64,000 nt of DNA from Bacteroidota bacterium (lineage in GTDB: Bacteria; Bacteroidota; Bacteroidia; Chitinophagales; Chitinophagaceae). A program made the position numbers and the translations under genes. The DNA is taken from assembly GCA_016868815.1 (NCBI GenBank), contig VGFQ01000001.1, positions 62,001-126,000 of the forward strand, in the 5' to 3' direction. Below the pieces are notes generated by a model. That model saw only the letters and a program-made list of their open reading frames with translations, was not told the origin of the DNA and ran no database searches. Positions 37,061 through 44,519 of the stretch are shown in pieces (positions within the stretch are counted from its first letter, which is position 1; the number at the start of each line of letters is the position of its first letter).

Positions 37061-38281
37061 TCATGAGGCCAGGGCCGCCTTAGGTCGTAAGAAGGCGAGT
37101 TGAAGGGCCAGTGCGACGACTACCACGCAGCCCAGGATCGCGAAGTCGCGGCCCAGGTTGCCCGCATCGGTCGACTTCCCCAGGAAGTCGGTGATCAATC
37201 CGCCGCAGAAGATGCCGCAGGTATTGAGAAAGCCATAAGCCGTGGCACGGCTGCGTTCCGGCACAAACTGGCAGAGGATGGGCATATTGTTTGTGTCGAA
37301 CATGCCGAAGCCGAAGCCGAAGAGGGCGGCCGCCCCCAGGACGGGCCAGAGGCTCTGCCCGTAGCCAAGCAGCAGCATCGCAGGGATGGTGAGCGCCAGG
37401 CCAATCGCACCAGTAAAGACCCGTCCGCGCAGGTTGCGCTGCACCCATCTGTCCGACAGAGAGCCGCCGATCAGTACCCCCAGAAGGGACGAGATATTGA
37501 TGGAGATGGTAGCGATGGGGCCAGCCACAGCCATGTCGATGGATAGGGTCTCTGAGATGAGTGTGGGGGCCCAGTTCTTGATGGCCCAGCCCGGCAGGCT
37601 GGGGATGGTGAAATAGAGTACGATGATCCAATATGCGAAGGAGCGCCAGAGGGCGAATAATCCAGAGAGGGCGCTGGTCCTTGGCAGGTTCCGGCGGGCA
37701 TGCGCAGGTACTGTGGTATTCCGGAGGAAGGCGATGAGCACTAAAGCATAGGCCATGCCGATGAAGCCAAAGATGCCAAAGGTCTGCCGCCAGGAGAGCT
37801 CCTGTGCGATGGTGGAGCCAAAGCCACCCAGGGCCTGTCCGGCGTAAAGTCCAGACATATGAATGCCTACAGCGAGCGAACGCGTCTTGTCGCTGTGGAG
37901 GTCTGCAATCAAAGCGAGTCCGGCAGGGATATAGAGTGCTTCGCTGAAGCCCATCGCAGCCCGCAGCAGGTACAGCTGCTCAAAGTTGCGGGCGAAACCC
38001 ATGGCGAAGGTCACCGCCGACCAGACGAAGAGGCTGCTGATGATCAGCCACTTGCGGTTAACGCGGTCGGCCACCATCCCGGCGAATACGCTCATCGCGC
38101 CATAGATATACAGGAAGACACCCATTAGCCTTCCGAAGTTGGCTGCTTCCCGCAGCTCCCCGATGTCCACCTGCATCGCCGGCCGCATGGTGGCAATCAT
38201 CTGCCGGTCCATGTAGTTCAATAGGGCCACTCCCCATAGCAACCCCACCACCAGCCATGCATACCCGTCCGTCTTTTTCAT
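37061..38281 (-). CDS. MFS transporter, likely sugar acid/anion symporter
   Basis: A 406-residue protein with twelve predicted membrane helices. The first helix ends in LNYMDRQMI, typical of the ACS (anion:cation symporter, hexuronate-type) branch, and the loop between helices 2 and 3 is GMVADRVNRKWL, the MFS signature. Because the next gene is a sialidase and a divergent FadR-type regulator stands upstream, the substrate is plausibly sialic acid or another acidic sugar; this is inference from context. The start is 3 bases inside a short leader with no recognisable ribosome-binding site, as usual in this phylum. Operon with the sialidase gene. Confidence 0.9.
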   Translation of the reverse strand: MKKTDGYAWLVVGLLWGVALLNYMDRQMIATMRPAMQVDIGELREAANFGRLMGVFLYIYGAMSVFAGMVADRVNRKWLIISSLFVWSAVTFAMGFARNFEQLYLLRAAMGFSEALYIPAGLALIADLHSDKTRSLAVGIHMSGLYAGQALGGFGSTIAQELSWRQTFGIFGFIGMAYALVLIAFLRNTTVPAHARRNLPRTSALSGLFALWRSFAYWIIVLYFTIPSLPGWAIKNWAPTLISETLSIDMAVAGPIATISINISSLLGVLIGGSLSDRWVQRNLRGRVFTGAIGLALTIPAMLLLGYGQSLWPVLGAAALFGFGFGMFDTNNMPILCQFVPERSRATAYGFLNTCGIFCGGLITDFLGKSTDAGNLGRDFAILGCVVVVALALQLAFLRPKAALAS

Positions 38282-38467
38282 ATAATCTCATTTTTCTCGC
38301 GTCTCGACCTGCTGCCGAAAAGGGCGCAAGGTTAAGGTGACTAAAGATAACCTATGCAGCCATACAGCAGCGGAGTGGGCGAAAAAAAAGCGGTCCTTCC
38401 ATAGGTGGCAACCTGCACGGTGTCCCGGCTTCGAGCGGCAAGAGCCAGGAGAATGGGTATGATTCTG

Positions 38468-38475
38468 TATTTTTG
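38468..38475 (+). promoter_or_regulatory. Candidate -7 promoter element (TATTTTTG) for FadR-type gene
   Basis: A perfect TAnnTTTG match 17 bases before the ATG of the regulator gene. No good -33 TTG element stands at the normal distance, so support is moderate and the transcript leader would be short. Confidence 0.35.
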
Positions 38476-38492
38476 AAGATAGCCAAACACCT

Positions 38493-39200
38493 ATGCTCAA
38501 CACCAAGATTCGAGGAAACCTCAAAGCCGTAGACACCCGCTCGCTGGTAGATCGAGTCGAAGCAAAACTGGTCGAACTCCTGCAAAATCAACATCTGCGG
38601 GTAGGCGACAGCATCCCCAAAGAAACAGACCTAGCAAAGATGATCGGCGTGAGCCGAACCGTCGTCCGAGAGGCCATGCTGCGGTTGCGTATGATGGGAC
38701 TCATTGAGTCGAAGAAGAAGAAAGGAGCTGTCATCACCAGCCCAGACATTTTCGAGAACCTCAGCAAGAGCATGAACCCTTACCTCTTAGACGAGAAAAC
38801 GCTCAGAGACGTATTCGAGCTGCGGCTCGTATTGGAGGTCGGGATGGCAGACCTCTTATTTCACAATATCAGCCCGGAAGACATCCGCGAGCTGAAGATG
38901 ATCGTGCAGGATGAGCCGCCCGATACCGAAGACAGGATTTTCCATGTGCAGCATGAGATCGACTTTCACGGCAAGCTCTACGAGATCACCGGCAACGAGA
39001 CCATGCGCACCTTCCAGAAGATGCTGCTGCCGGTGTTCGAATATGTACACAACAGCGGACTCCTAAAGAAGGCTGCCGGCCCCAGGAAGTTCATCTCGCA
39101 CCAATGGCTTGTAGACCTACTCGAACACGGCAGCCCGGAAGCCTTTCGGAACGCGATGCGCAATCACCTCGACAGCCATTTCTCGCGGTTATTGGAATGA
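38493..39200 (+). CDS. FadR-subfamily GntR transcriptional regulator
   Basis: A 235-residue regulator with an N-terminal winged helix (about 10-80: LRVGDSIPKETDLAKMIGVS, TVVREAMLRLRMMGLIESK) and a C-terminal FCD domain of helices (about 95-230) with conserved metal/ligand residues including Asp and His in EIDFHGKLYEITGN and the final HLDSHF. FadR/FCD regulators answer small carboxylates such as sugar acids. The gene is divergent from the MFS transporter and sialidase, which are the obvious targets. A sialic-acid or hexuronate response is inferred, not shown. The spacer of 211 bases holds the shared control region. Confidence 0.92.
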   Translation: MLNTKIRGNLKAVDTRSLVDRVEAKLVELLQNQHLRVGDSIPKETDLAKMIGVSRTVVREAMLRLRMMGLIESKKKKGAVITSPDIFENLSKSMNPYLLDEKTLRDVFELRLVLEVGMADLLFHNISPEDIRELKMIVQDEPPDTEDRIFHVQHEIDFHGKLYEITGNETMRTFQKMLLPVFEYVHNSGLLKKAAGPRKFISHQWLVDLLEHGSPEAFRNAMRNHLDSHFSRLLE

Positions 39201-39267
39201 GCCATTGACAGTCCCTGACGAGCTACTTGCGGACAGAAGGCCCCTGACATTACCCCTCATCAGAACA

Positions 39268-40644
39268 ATGCTTATGAGACACGCCTTACTATTGAGCACC
39301 TGGATGCTCCTGTGGATGTCCGCCGGCTTTGCCCAGCGAAAATGGGAGCGCAGCCTCCAGCCCTTTGAGATCTCGGCCATGCCGGAGGGTCAGATTCCCT
39401 CAGGTGCTGAAAGACTAGCCAGGGAGATAACGATGGCTGGCAGGATCGGCGTGGCGGCCGGTGGACCTTTCATTGCCTTCTCAGCCGGATGGGATGAGCC
39501 AGGGGTGGCCACCGCCAACTCCAGCCTGCGGATAAGCACCTCATCCGACAGCCTGACATGGACACCCTGGATGGAAGTGCCCATAGACCCACACAGTCTA
39601 CAGACCCGATGGCAGGCCTGCACCGAGCTGGCCTTTCTGCCGGCCGGCACGCGCTTTTACCGCCTGCAGGTGCTGAGCAACCAGCTCGGGCAGGGCCGAC
39701 TGATGAAACGCATCCAACTCAACTTCTTCGACCCGGGGCCCCGCCCCACGACGACGGCCCCTTCCACGCAGGAAGTCACCTCCACCAGTGGCTGCCCCTG
39801 CGACAAGCCCGCCGTGATCACCCGGGCTGGATGGAACTGTCCGCAGACCAATAACCCCGGCTACGCATTTACCACCGTGACACACCTCATCGTACACCAT
39901 TCCGCCGGGTCGAATACGTCGAGCGACTGGCCCGCGGTCGTACTCAGCATCTGGAACAGCCATGTAAACACGAATGGCTGGGCCGACATCGGCTATAACT
40001 ATCTCATAGACCCACAGGGGCGCCTCTATGAAGGCAGAGGTGGAGGAGACAATGTCACTGGCGCCCATTTCTGCGGCACCAACGGGGGCACCATGGGTAC
40101 CTGCATCCTGGGCACATATACCAGCACCAACATGCCCGACACCGCCCGCAAGGTGCTCACCCGTCTCCTGGCATGGAAGGCATGCGGGAGCAGTATCAAC
40201 CCCATCGGCAACAGCTGGCATGCGAGCTCCGCAAGGAACCTCAGTCATATCTCCGGCCACCGCGACGGCTGCGCCACCGAATGCCCGGGACAAAGGACCT
40301 ACAACGAATTGCCGGCATTGCGTACCGCCGTCGCAGACCAGATCGCTGCCTGCAATACCACCACCTCCCTGCCGCAGATACCAGGCCTTCAGCAATTCCG
40401 CTTCACCCCCAATCCCGTCCGACATGGCAAGGCCCTTGCGTTATTCGACCTCGCCATGCCCAAGCGTCTACTCTACGAAGTGTATACGGCAGATGGAAGG
40501 CTGCTGTATACTTCCCCATCCCGCAGCATACAAGGGACAACTTCGATCGACATCAAAGGCTTGGACCGGTCTGCAAAAGGATCCGCATACATCGTGTTCC
40601 GACTGGACAAGTCGAGCTTTGTGCAACGCGTATTGGTGGAGTGA
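39268..40644 (+). CDS. Secreted PGRP-type N-acetylmuramoyl-L-alanine amidase with T9SS tail
   Basis: A 458-residue protein. The start at 39268 (MLMRHALLL) gives a signal peptide ending near FAQRK; upstream in-frame sequence overlaps the regulator's 3' flank and is not signal-like. An N-terminal beta domain (about 25-165) is followed by an amidase_2/PGRP domain with Zn ligands in HLIVHHSAG and HISGHRDGCATECPG, and Tyr in GYNYLIDPQG. The last 75 residues form a T9SS type A sorting domain (RFTPNPVRHGKAL through FVQRVLVE). It should cleave peptidoglycan stem peptides from muramic acid, outside the cell: predation, competition or wall recycling. It lies 68 bases after the regulator but probably has its own promoter. 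Confidence 0.92.
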   Translation: MLMRHALLLSTWMLLWMSAGFAQRKWERSLQPFEISAMPEGQIPSGAERLAREITMAGRIGVAAGGPFIAFSAGWDEPGVATANSSLRISTSSDSLTWTPWMEVPIDPHSLQTRWQACTELAFLPAGTRFYRLQVLSNQLGQGRLMKRIQLNFFDPGPRPTTTAPSTQEVTSTSGCPCDKPAVITRAGWNCPQTNNPGYAFTTVTHLIVHHSAGSNTSSDWPAVVLSIWNSHVNTNGWADIGYNYLIDPQGRLYEGRGGGDNVTGAHFCGTNGGTMGTCILGTYTSTNMPDTARKVLTRLLAWKACGSSINPIGNSWHASSARNLSHISGHRDGCATECPGQRTYNELPALRTAVADQIAACNTTTSLPQIPGLQQFRFTPNPVRHGKALALFDLAMPKRLLYEVYTADGRLLYTSPSRSIQGTTSIDIKGLDRSAKGSAYIVFRLDKSSFVQRVLVE

Positions 40645-40685
40645 CAGATGATGGAAGCAGCATTTTTTTGAAAAACAGAATGAAA

Positions 40686-40707
40686 CTTCCGGCATCCTTC
40701 CGGCATC
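40686..40707. repeat. 11-bp perfect tandem repeat
   Basis: CTTCCGGCATC occurs twice in a row in the gap between the convergent amidase and GNAT-aminotransferase genes. Only two units are present, so it is not an array. Confidence 0.8.
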
Positions 40708-40762
40708 TAAAGGAGTATCGTGTTTTGGAGAGAACAATATGAAGATTAGCATTTATCACGCC

Positions 40763-42472
40763 TCAGGCATCAAGCACTTTTCTGAATATTTGAAGCATCT
40801 TTTGATTCGTTTTTTTATCTTTTATGGCTATCCGAATGGTGTGTTTATTAAAGTTTTTCCCCATCGAAGAAACATCTCGAAGATAGAGCCCCATTTCTCT
40901 GCATTTCGACACCACAGTGGCAGCATCAGGTCCGGATTCAGGAAGATGGCAAAGCACGAAATTCACCATACTGTTTGTGATCTCTACTGACTCGATTGTA
41001 GATAATTGTGCAGAGAATGCATCCCTCAATATATGGGTTTTGGCGTAGCATTTCTGATAATACCTATCATTTTTTAGAGCGATCAGTGCTGCCATCTGGG
41101 CAGGGAGACTTACTGACCAAGGCGGAGAAATAGATCTTAACTTTTCCAATTGAAATGTTGCTGCACATAAATATGCAGCACGTAGTCCGCTTAACGCATA
41201 AACCTTCGACATCGATTTACAAATAATCGTATTGAATGTACCTGCAGCGAATTTCTCCATAGATTGATCTTTACCGCAGTATTCGACATAGGTTTCATCA
41301 ATCCAAATTCGTGTATGGACCGGTATTTTCCTTATGACATCTTCCAAGTTTTTTTGTGGGATATGCTGGCCTGTGGGACTGTTCGGATTTACAAGTACAA
41401 TTAGATCATAGTTATTTTCAGCCAGCCTTGACAATTCATCTAAGTCTACCGAATAATGATGATCCCTTCGCAGGTTGATGCGATCCACTCGACATTGAAT
41501 AATATTTTCAAGAATATGGACATATTCACCATAGGTAGGGTCAAGAATCAATACCCTGGATGCAGGTACTAACCACGCCTGAAAAGCAAGAAAAATCAAA
41601 TCTGAGGAGCCTGCTCCCGGAAGAATATTGTCGGGATTAACTCCTCTTGATCTAGCTATTCCCACAGCCATCCCTGCACAATCTGTTGGGGGGGATGTTT
41701 TAAAAATCCATGCAATGTGACTCTTTATGTCATGTATCAGCTGTGGTGCCGGATCAAACCAAGCATCCAGTACATCAGCATTTATGATATTTTGCCGTCT
41801 GTCAAGGTCATCAAATTCGGTTCCTATGGCATCAAAAAATGCCCCACCATGATAGCATTGCGCCGGCTTAAAGAATTCAATTGCCAATTTCCAATCACAA
41901 TGGTTCCTTACTTTTTGAAAAAGTAGTTTATAGTTATTATCTATGAAATCATTTAATTCATCAACTTTCGCATGTATGACATTGAAGGTTACTTTGCCGG
42001 AGTGAACTTCTTTTTTCGTGTCGTTAAAGCCTAATTTCAAATATATATCCAATACGCTCGTTCGTCCGATAGCTATAATTTTCACGCCACCACTTGACTG
42101 AATCCATCGAAAAGCTGCCCACATAAGCGACAGAGCAATAGGTCTGCCGCGAAAAGCTTTTAGTACGGTCAATAATCTTATTTCAAATGTCCGCTCATCG
42201 ATCATGAAAGGTATTTCCTCTCTCATAATGTATTTATCAATTGAATACAGATTTTTATTCGGAGGAGTAATACTGACAAATCCAGCTATTTCTCCATTTA
42301 TTTTTGCGACGATGTATATATTAAAATCATCTAGATTGTCACGAAGCATTGATGCTTCATTGGGTGGATGCTGCATTAATTCAGATGCGTACACTTCATA
42401 GCGTAAACGATAGATATGATTTCGATCAGCATTTGTTGCAAGTGAGATTTCAATTGAATAATTTTTTGTCAT
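40763..42472 (-). CDS. GNAT acyltransferase fused to PLP-dependent aminotransferase
   Basis: A 569-residue two-domain protein. Residues 1 to about 170 form a GNAT-type domain (IYRLRYEVYASELMQHPP, FNIYIVAKINGEIAGFVSI, FEIRLLTVLKAFRGRP) that looks like the N-acyl amino acid or autoinducer synthase branch rather than a simple N-acetyltransferase. Residues about 235-569 are a fold-type I aminotransferase of the histidinol-phosphate/threonine-phosphate decarboxylase kind, with GAGSSDLIFLAF, VNPNSPTGQ, the Asp in WIDETYVEY and the PLP lysine Lys423 in SMSKVYALSGLR. The sequence is AT-rich and has convergent neighbours, so it is isolated and probably acquired. A plausible reading is synthesis of an acylated amine or amino acid, with both steps in one chain (inference). 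Confidence 0.85.
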   Translation of the reverse strand: MTKNYSIEISLATNADRNHIYRLRYEVYASELMQHPPNEASMLRDNLDDFNIYIVAKINGEIAGFVSITPPNKNLYSIDKYIMREEIPFMIDERTFEIRLLTVLKAFRGRPIALSLMWAAFRWIQSSGGVKIIAIGRTSVLDIYLKLGFNDTKKEVHSGKVTFNVIHAKVDELNDFIDNNYKLLFQKVRNHCDWKLAIEFFKPAQCYHGGAFFDAIGTEFDDLDRRQNIINADVLDAWFDPAPQLIHDIKSHIAWIFKTSPPTDCAGMAVGIARSRGVNPDNILPGAGSSDLIFLAFQAWLVPASRVLILDPTYGEYVHILENIIQCRVDRINLRRDHHYSVDLDELSRLAENNYDLIVLVNPNSPTGQHIPQKNLEDVIRKIPVHTRIWIDETYVEYCGKDQSMEKFAAGTFNTIICKSMSKVYALSGLRAAYLCAATFQLEKLRSISPPWSVSLPAQMAALIALKNDRYYQKCYAKTHILRDAFSAQLSTIESVEITNSMVNFVLCHLPESGPDAATVVSKCREMGLYLRDVSSMGKNFNKHTIRIAIKDKKTNQKMLQIFRKVLDA

Positions 42473-42648
42473 TTAAATCAATATTTACGCTTATATTTTC
42501 AACTATTCCTTTACCTGTTCAAGTTAAATACTCGCATTGAATACCACTCATCCTAATAATACTGTTCCGGGACACTCGAAGGCAGCCCCCCTTTATCTGA
42601 ATTTGACTTAAAAAAGAAATGCTGGATTACGTATTTAAAGGTCCCACC

Positions 42649-43656
42649 TCATCGCCGCACCAACCATCGTACCAGCCGATAGATCAGGTAGCCGATCCCC
42701 CCCAGGAAGGCGATTCCCAGCAGTACGCCTCCCAGCAAGACCCAGATGAAATCGGGCATAGGCGTTGAGAAGTCTTTCTTATCGAGCAAGGGTAGGTCTC
42801 GAATCGCCAGCAGCGCCGTATCGGCTGCCTCTACGACCTGGAACAAGGAATCGGCATTCAGCGCGCCGGGTGCTGTTTGAAGGCCATCATACCAGATGAT
42901 CAGATCGTTGTGGGCGGTAGGTCGCAAGTCGGAAAAATGGTAGAGCAGTTGCGCTCCAAGATAGGCACAGGACTGAGGGGGGTAGATACCTCGGATATCC
43001 GCGGTGGCCAGTCCGTCTCGGAGCGTCACCAGTACATTCCCGGTAAGGATGCTGTCTTTCCAGGCCGAGCCTGTCTGCAGAATGTATGTGAAGGCATTGG
43101 CCTCTCGCTTCCCATAGCCTTCGGTCAGGCTGGCAGGCGTATGGACGACGAACCAGACTTCTACCTTCACCTCCCGATCAGCAGGGAAGTCCATCTCCCA
43201 GACATACCAATTACGCGACTCCTGCACTGCTGTCGGCGCGTCTAAAGATCGCATCAACAGAGTTGTGTCGGGGTGCCTGTCGAGGCGGTAGGCAGGGACT
43301 GCCGCACCTTCCACCTGGACCCGGAGATGGTAGAGGTCTTCGAATTTGACAAACTCCCGCGGTGGCTGGGCCTTGACCGAGCCGTTGACGGGATAGCCTG
43401 TATGAATGCGGTGGCTAGCCTTGCCGTGATTATAAAACCAATATGTTCCCTTGACGACGGCAAAATTCCGGTAGAGATCGATCCGAATAAGTTCCCGCCG
43501 CATCTGTACCTCCGAGATGGCGGCCGCCTCCGAGGAGAACAAAGGCGTCAGCGTGAGGCCGTGTCCAGAGCCCCATATGCCAGGCGCTCCGACATTCGCC
43601 ATGGCAGACATTGTCAGGCAGATAGATATCCAGGAGGCTGCAAGAAAGCGTGTCAT
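42649..43656 (-). CDS. Secreted/membrane-anchored protein of unknown function
   Basis: A 335-residue protein with a signal peptide (residues 4-20, SAMAN) and one C-terminal membrane helix (about 303-328) followed by a basic tail (RLVRWLVRR). The outside part is beta-rich, with blocks LYRNFAVVKGTYWFYNHG, VWEMDFPADREVKVEVWF and NDLIIWYDG; it resembles DUF4424-type proteins, but I cannot be certain. Topology places the main domain in the periplasm. It lies upstream, on the same strand, of nothing recognisable and downstream of the broken DUF3667 gene (55 bases). No catalytic motif is visible. Confidence 0.7.
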   Translation of the reverse strand: MTRFLAASWISICLTMSAMANVGAPGIWGSGHGLTLTPLFSSEAAAISEVQMRRELIRIDLYRNFAVVKGTYWFYNHGKASHRIHTGYPVNGSVKAQPPREFVKFEDLYHLRVQVEGAAVPAYRLDRHPDTTLLMRSLDAPTAVQESRNWYVWEMDFPADREVKVEVWFVVHTPASLTEGYGKREANAFTYILQTGSAWKDSILTGNVLVTLRDGLATADIRGIYPPQSCAYLGAQLLYHFSDLRPTAHNDLIIWYDGLQTAPGALNADSLFQVVEAADTALLAIRDLPLLDKKDFSTPMPDFIWVLLGGVLLGIAFLGGIGYLIYRLVRWLVRR

Positions 43657-43711
43657 AGTCTTATCTGTTTATGGAGTATGATAGATGGATGCATCAGGCC
43701 GCCTGCCACTA

Positions 43712-44461
43712 TTAAAGTAAATAAAAATAACCGATATCCATCAGCATTCCTACAAAGAGGGATAGGCCGTATACCCCAATGATGAAGCTGATACTCCAGA
43801 TGACCCTGGGGAATTTCAGGTTTCCATGCCTCAAGCGAAAGTATGAGAAGAGACATAGGCGGTGATGAACAAGGCATAGGCATCTGAAAGGAGCAGCTGG
43901 AATCCATTCACGGGAAGGGCTTTCTGCAAGGCGAGGAATAAGAGGTTGAAGGCGAGCACATGGCCCGACAGATAGGCGTTGGCATAGATATGCCCCTAGT
44001 GTGTAATGCCCGTTGGGAAGTCGCAACCAGGTCAGGAAGCCTGCGATGGGGAACTGCAAAATCATCATCATATTGAAAAAGGCGCCAATGTCGTCGATTA
44101 CAAAGGCCATGAAGGCCTTCTCTTCTGCCATGCGGAGTGATTCCGCCTTCCTGCTGTCGAAAAGGGACTCATTCAGGAACAGGGAGAGCAGGATGGAGAG
44201 GCCTCCCATCAGCAGGGCGTAATCGACCGGGTTGTAATAGCCCTGGCAGGTTCCGCGGAGGTAGCGGCGGATGGTAGTGCCGGGTCGTAAGGTCAGGTCG
44301 CGAGAGGTGTGCAGCAGGCGGTTCGACTCAAACTCGACGAAGATCTCTGCAAACAGCGCCAGCAATTAGCGGACAGTGATTTGATCGGGCTGAAGGTCCT
44401 CGCCGCATTGGCTGCAATACGCTCCTTCGCCTGGCTTTCGGCAGATTGGGCAGTCGCGCAT
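43712..44461 (-). pseudogene. Broken DUF3667 membrane protein gene
   Basis: The minus strand encodes a zinc-ribbon start, MRDCPICRKPG then YCSQCGEDLQ, followed by DUF3667-type helices (LRPGTTIRRYLRGTCQGYYNPVDYALL as two blocks). Three lesions interrupt it: TAA at 44366-44368 just after the zinc ribbon; a frameshift near 43985-44000, where the protein should continue as GHIYANAYLSGHVLAFNLLF in another frame; and a return to the first frame near 43840 (HGNLKFPRVIWSISF to the end). Each segment is good coding sequence on its own. So this is either a recent pseudogene or a place with sequencing errors. DUF3667 proteins are small membrane proteins without a known role. Confidence 0.8.
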
Positions 44462-44519
44462 CGTCCATGATTCGGGCAATGAAAATAATCCGTTATCGGT
44501 ACCGGGGAGACGGGCAGTC

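Noticed and set aside
40686..40707. Tandem repeat as a possible CRISPR or integration site
   Set aside because: Only two adjacent 11-bp units without spacers; it fits neither a CRISPR array nor an attachment site.
43653..43907. An 84-codon minus-strand frame
   Set aside because: It is an out-of-frame piece of the DUF3667 pseudogene and its flank.
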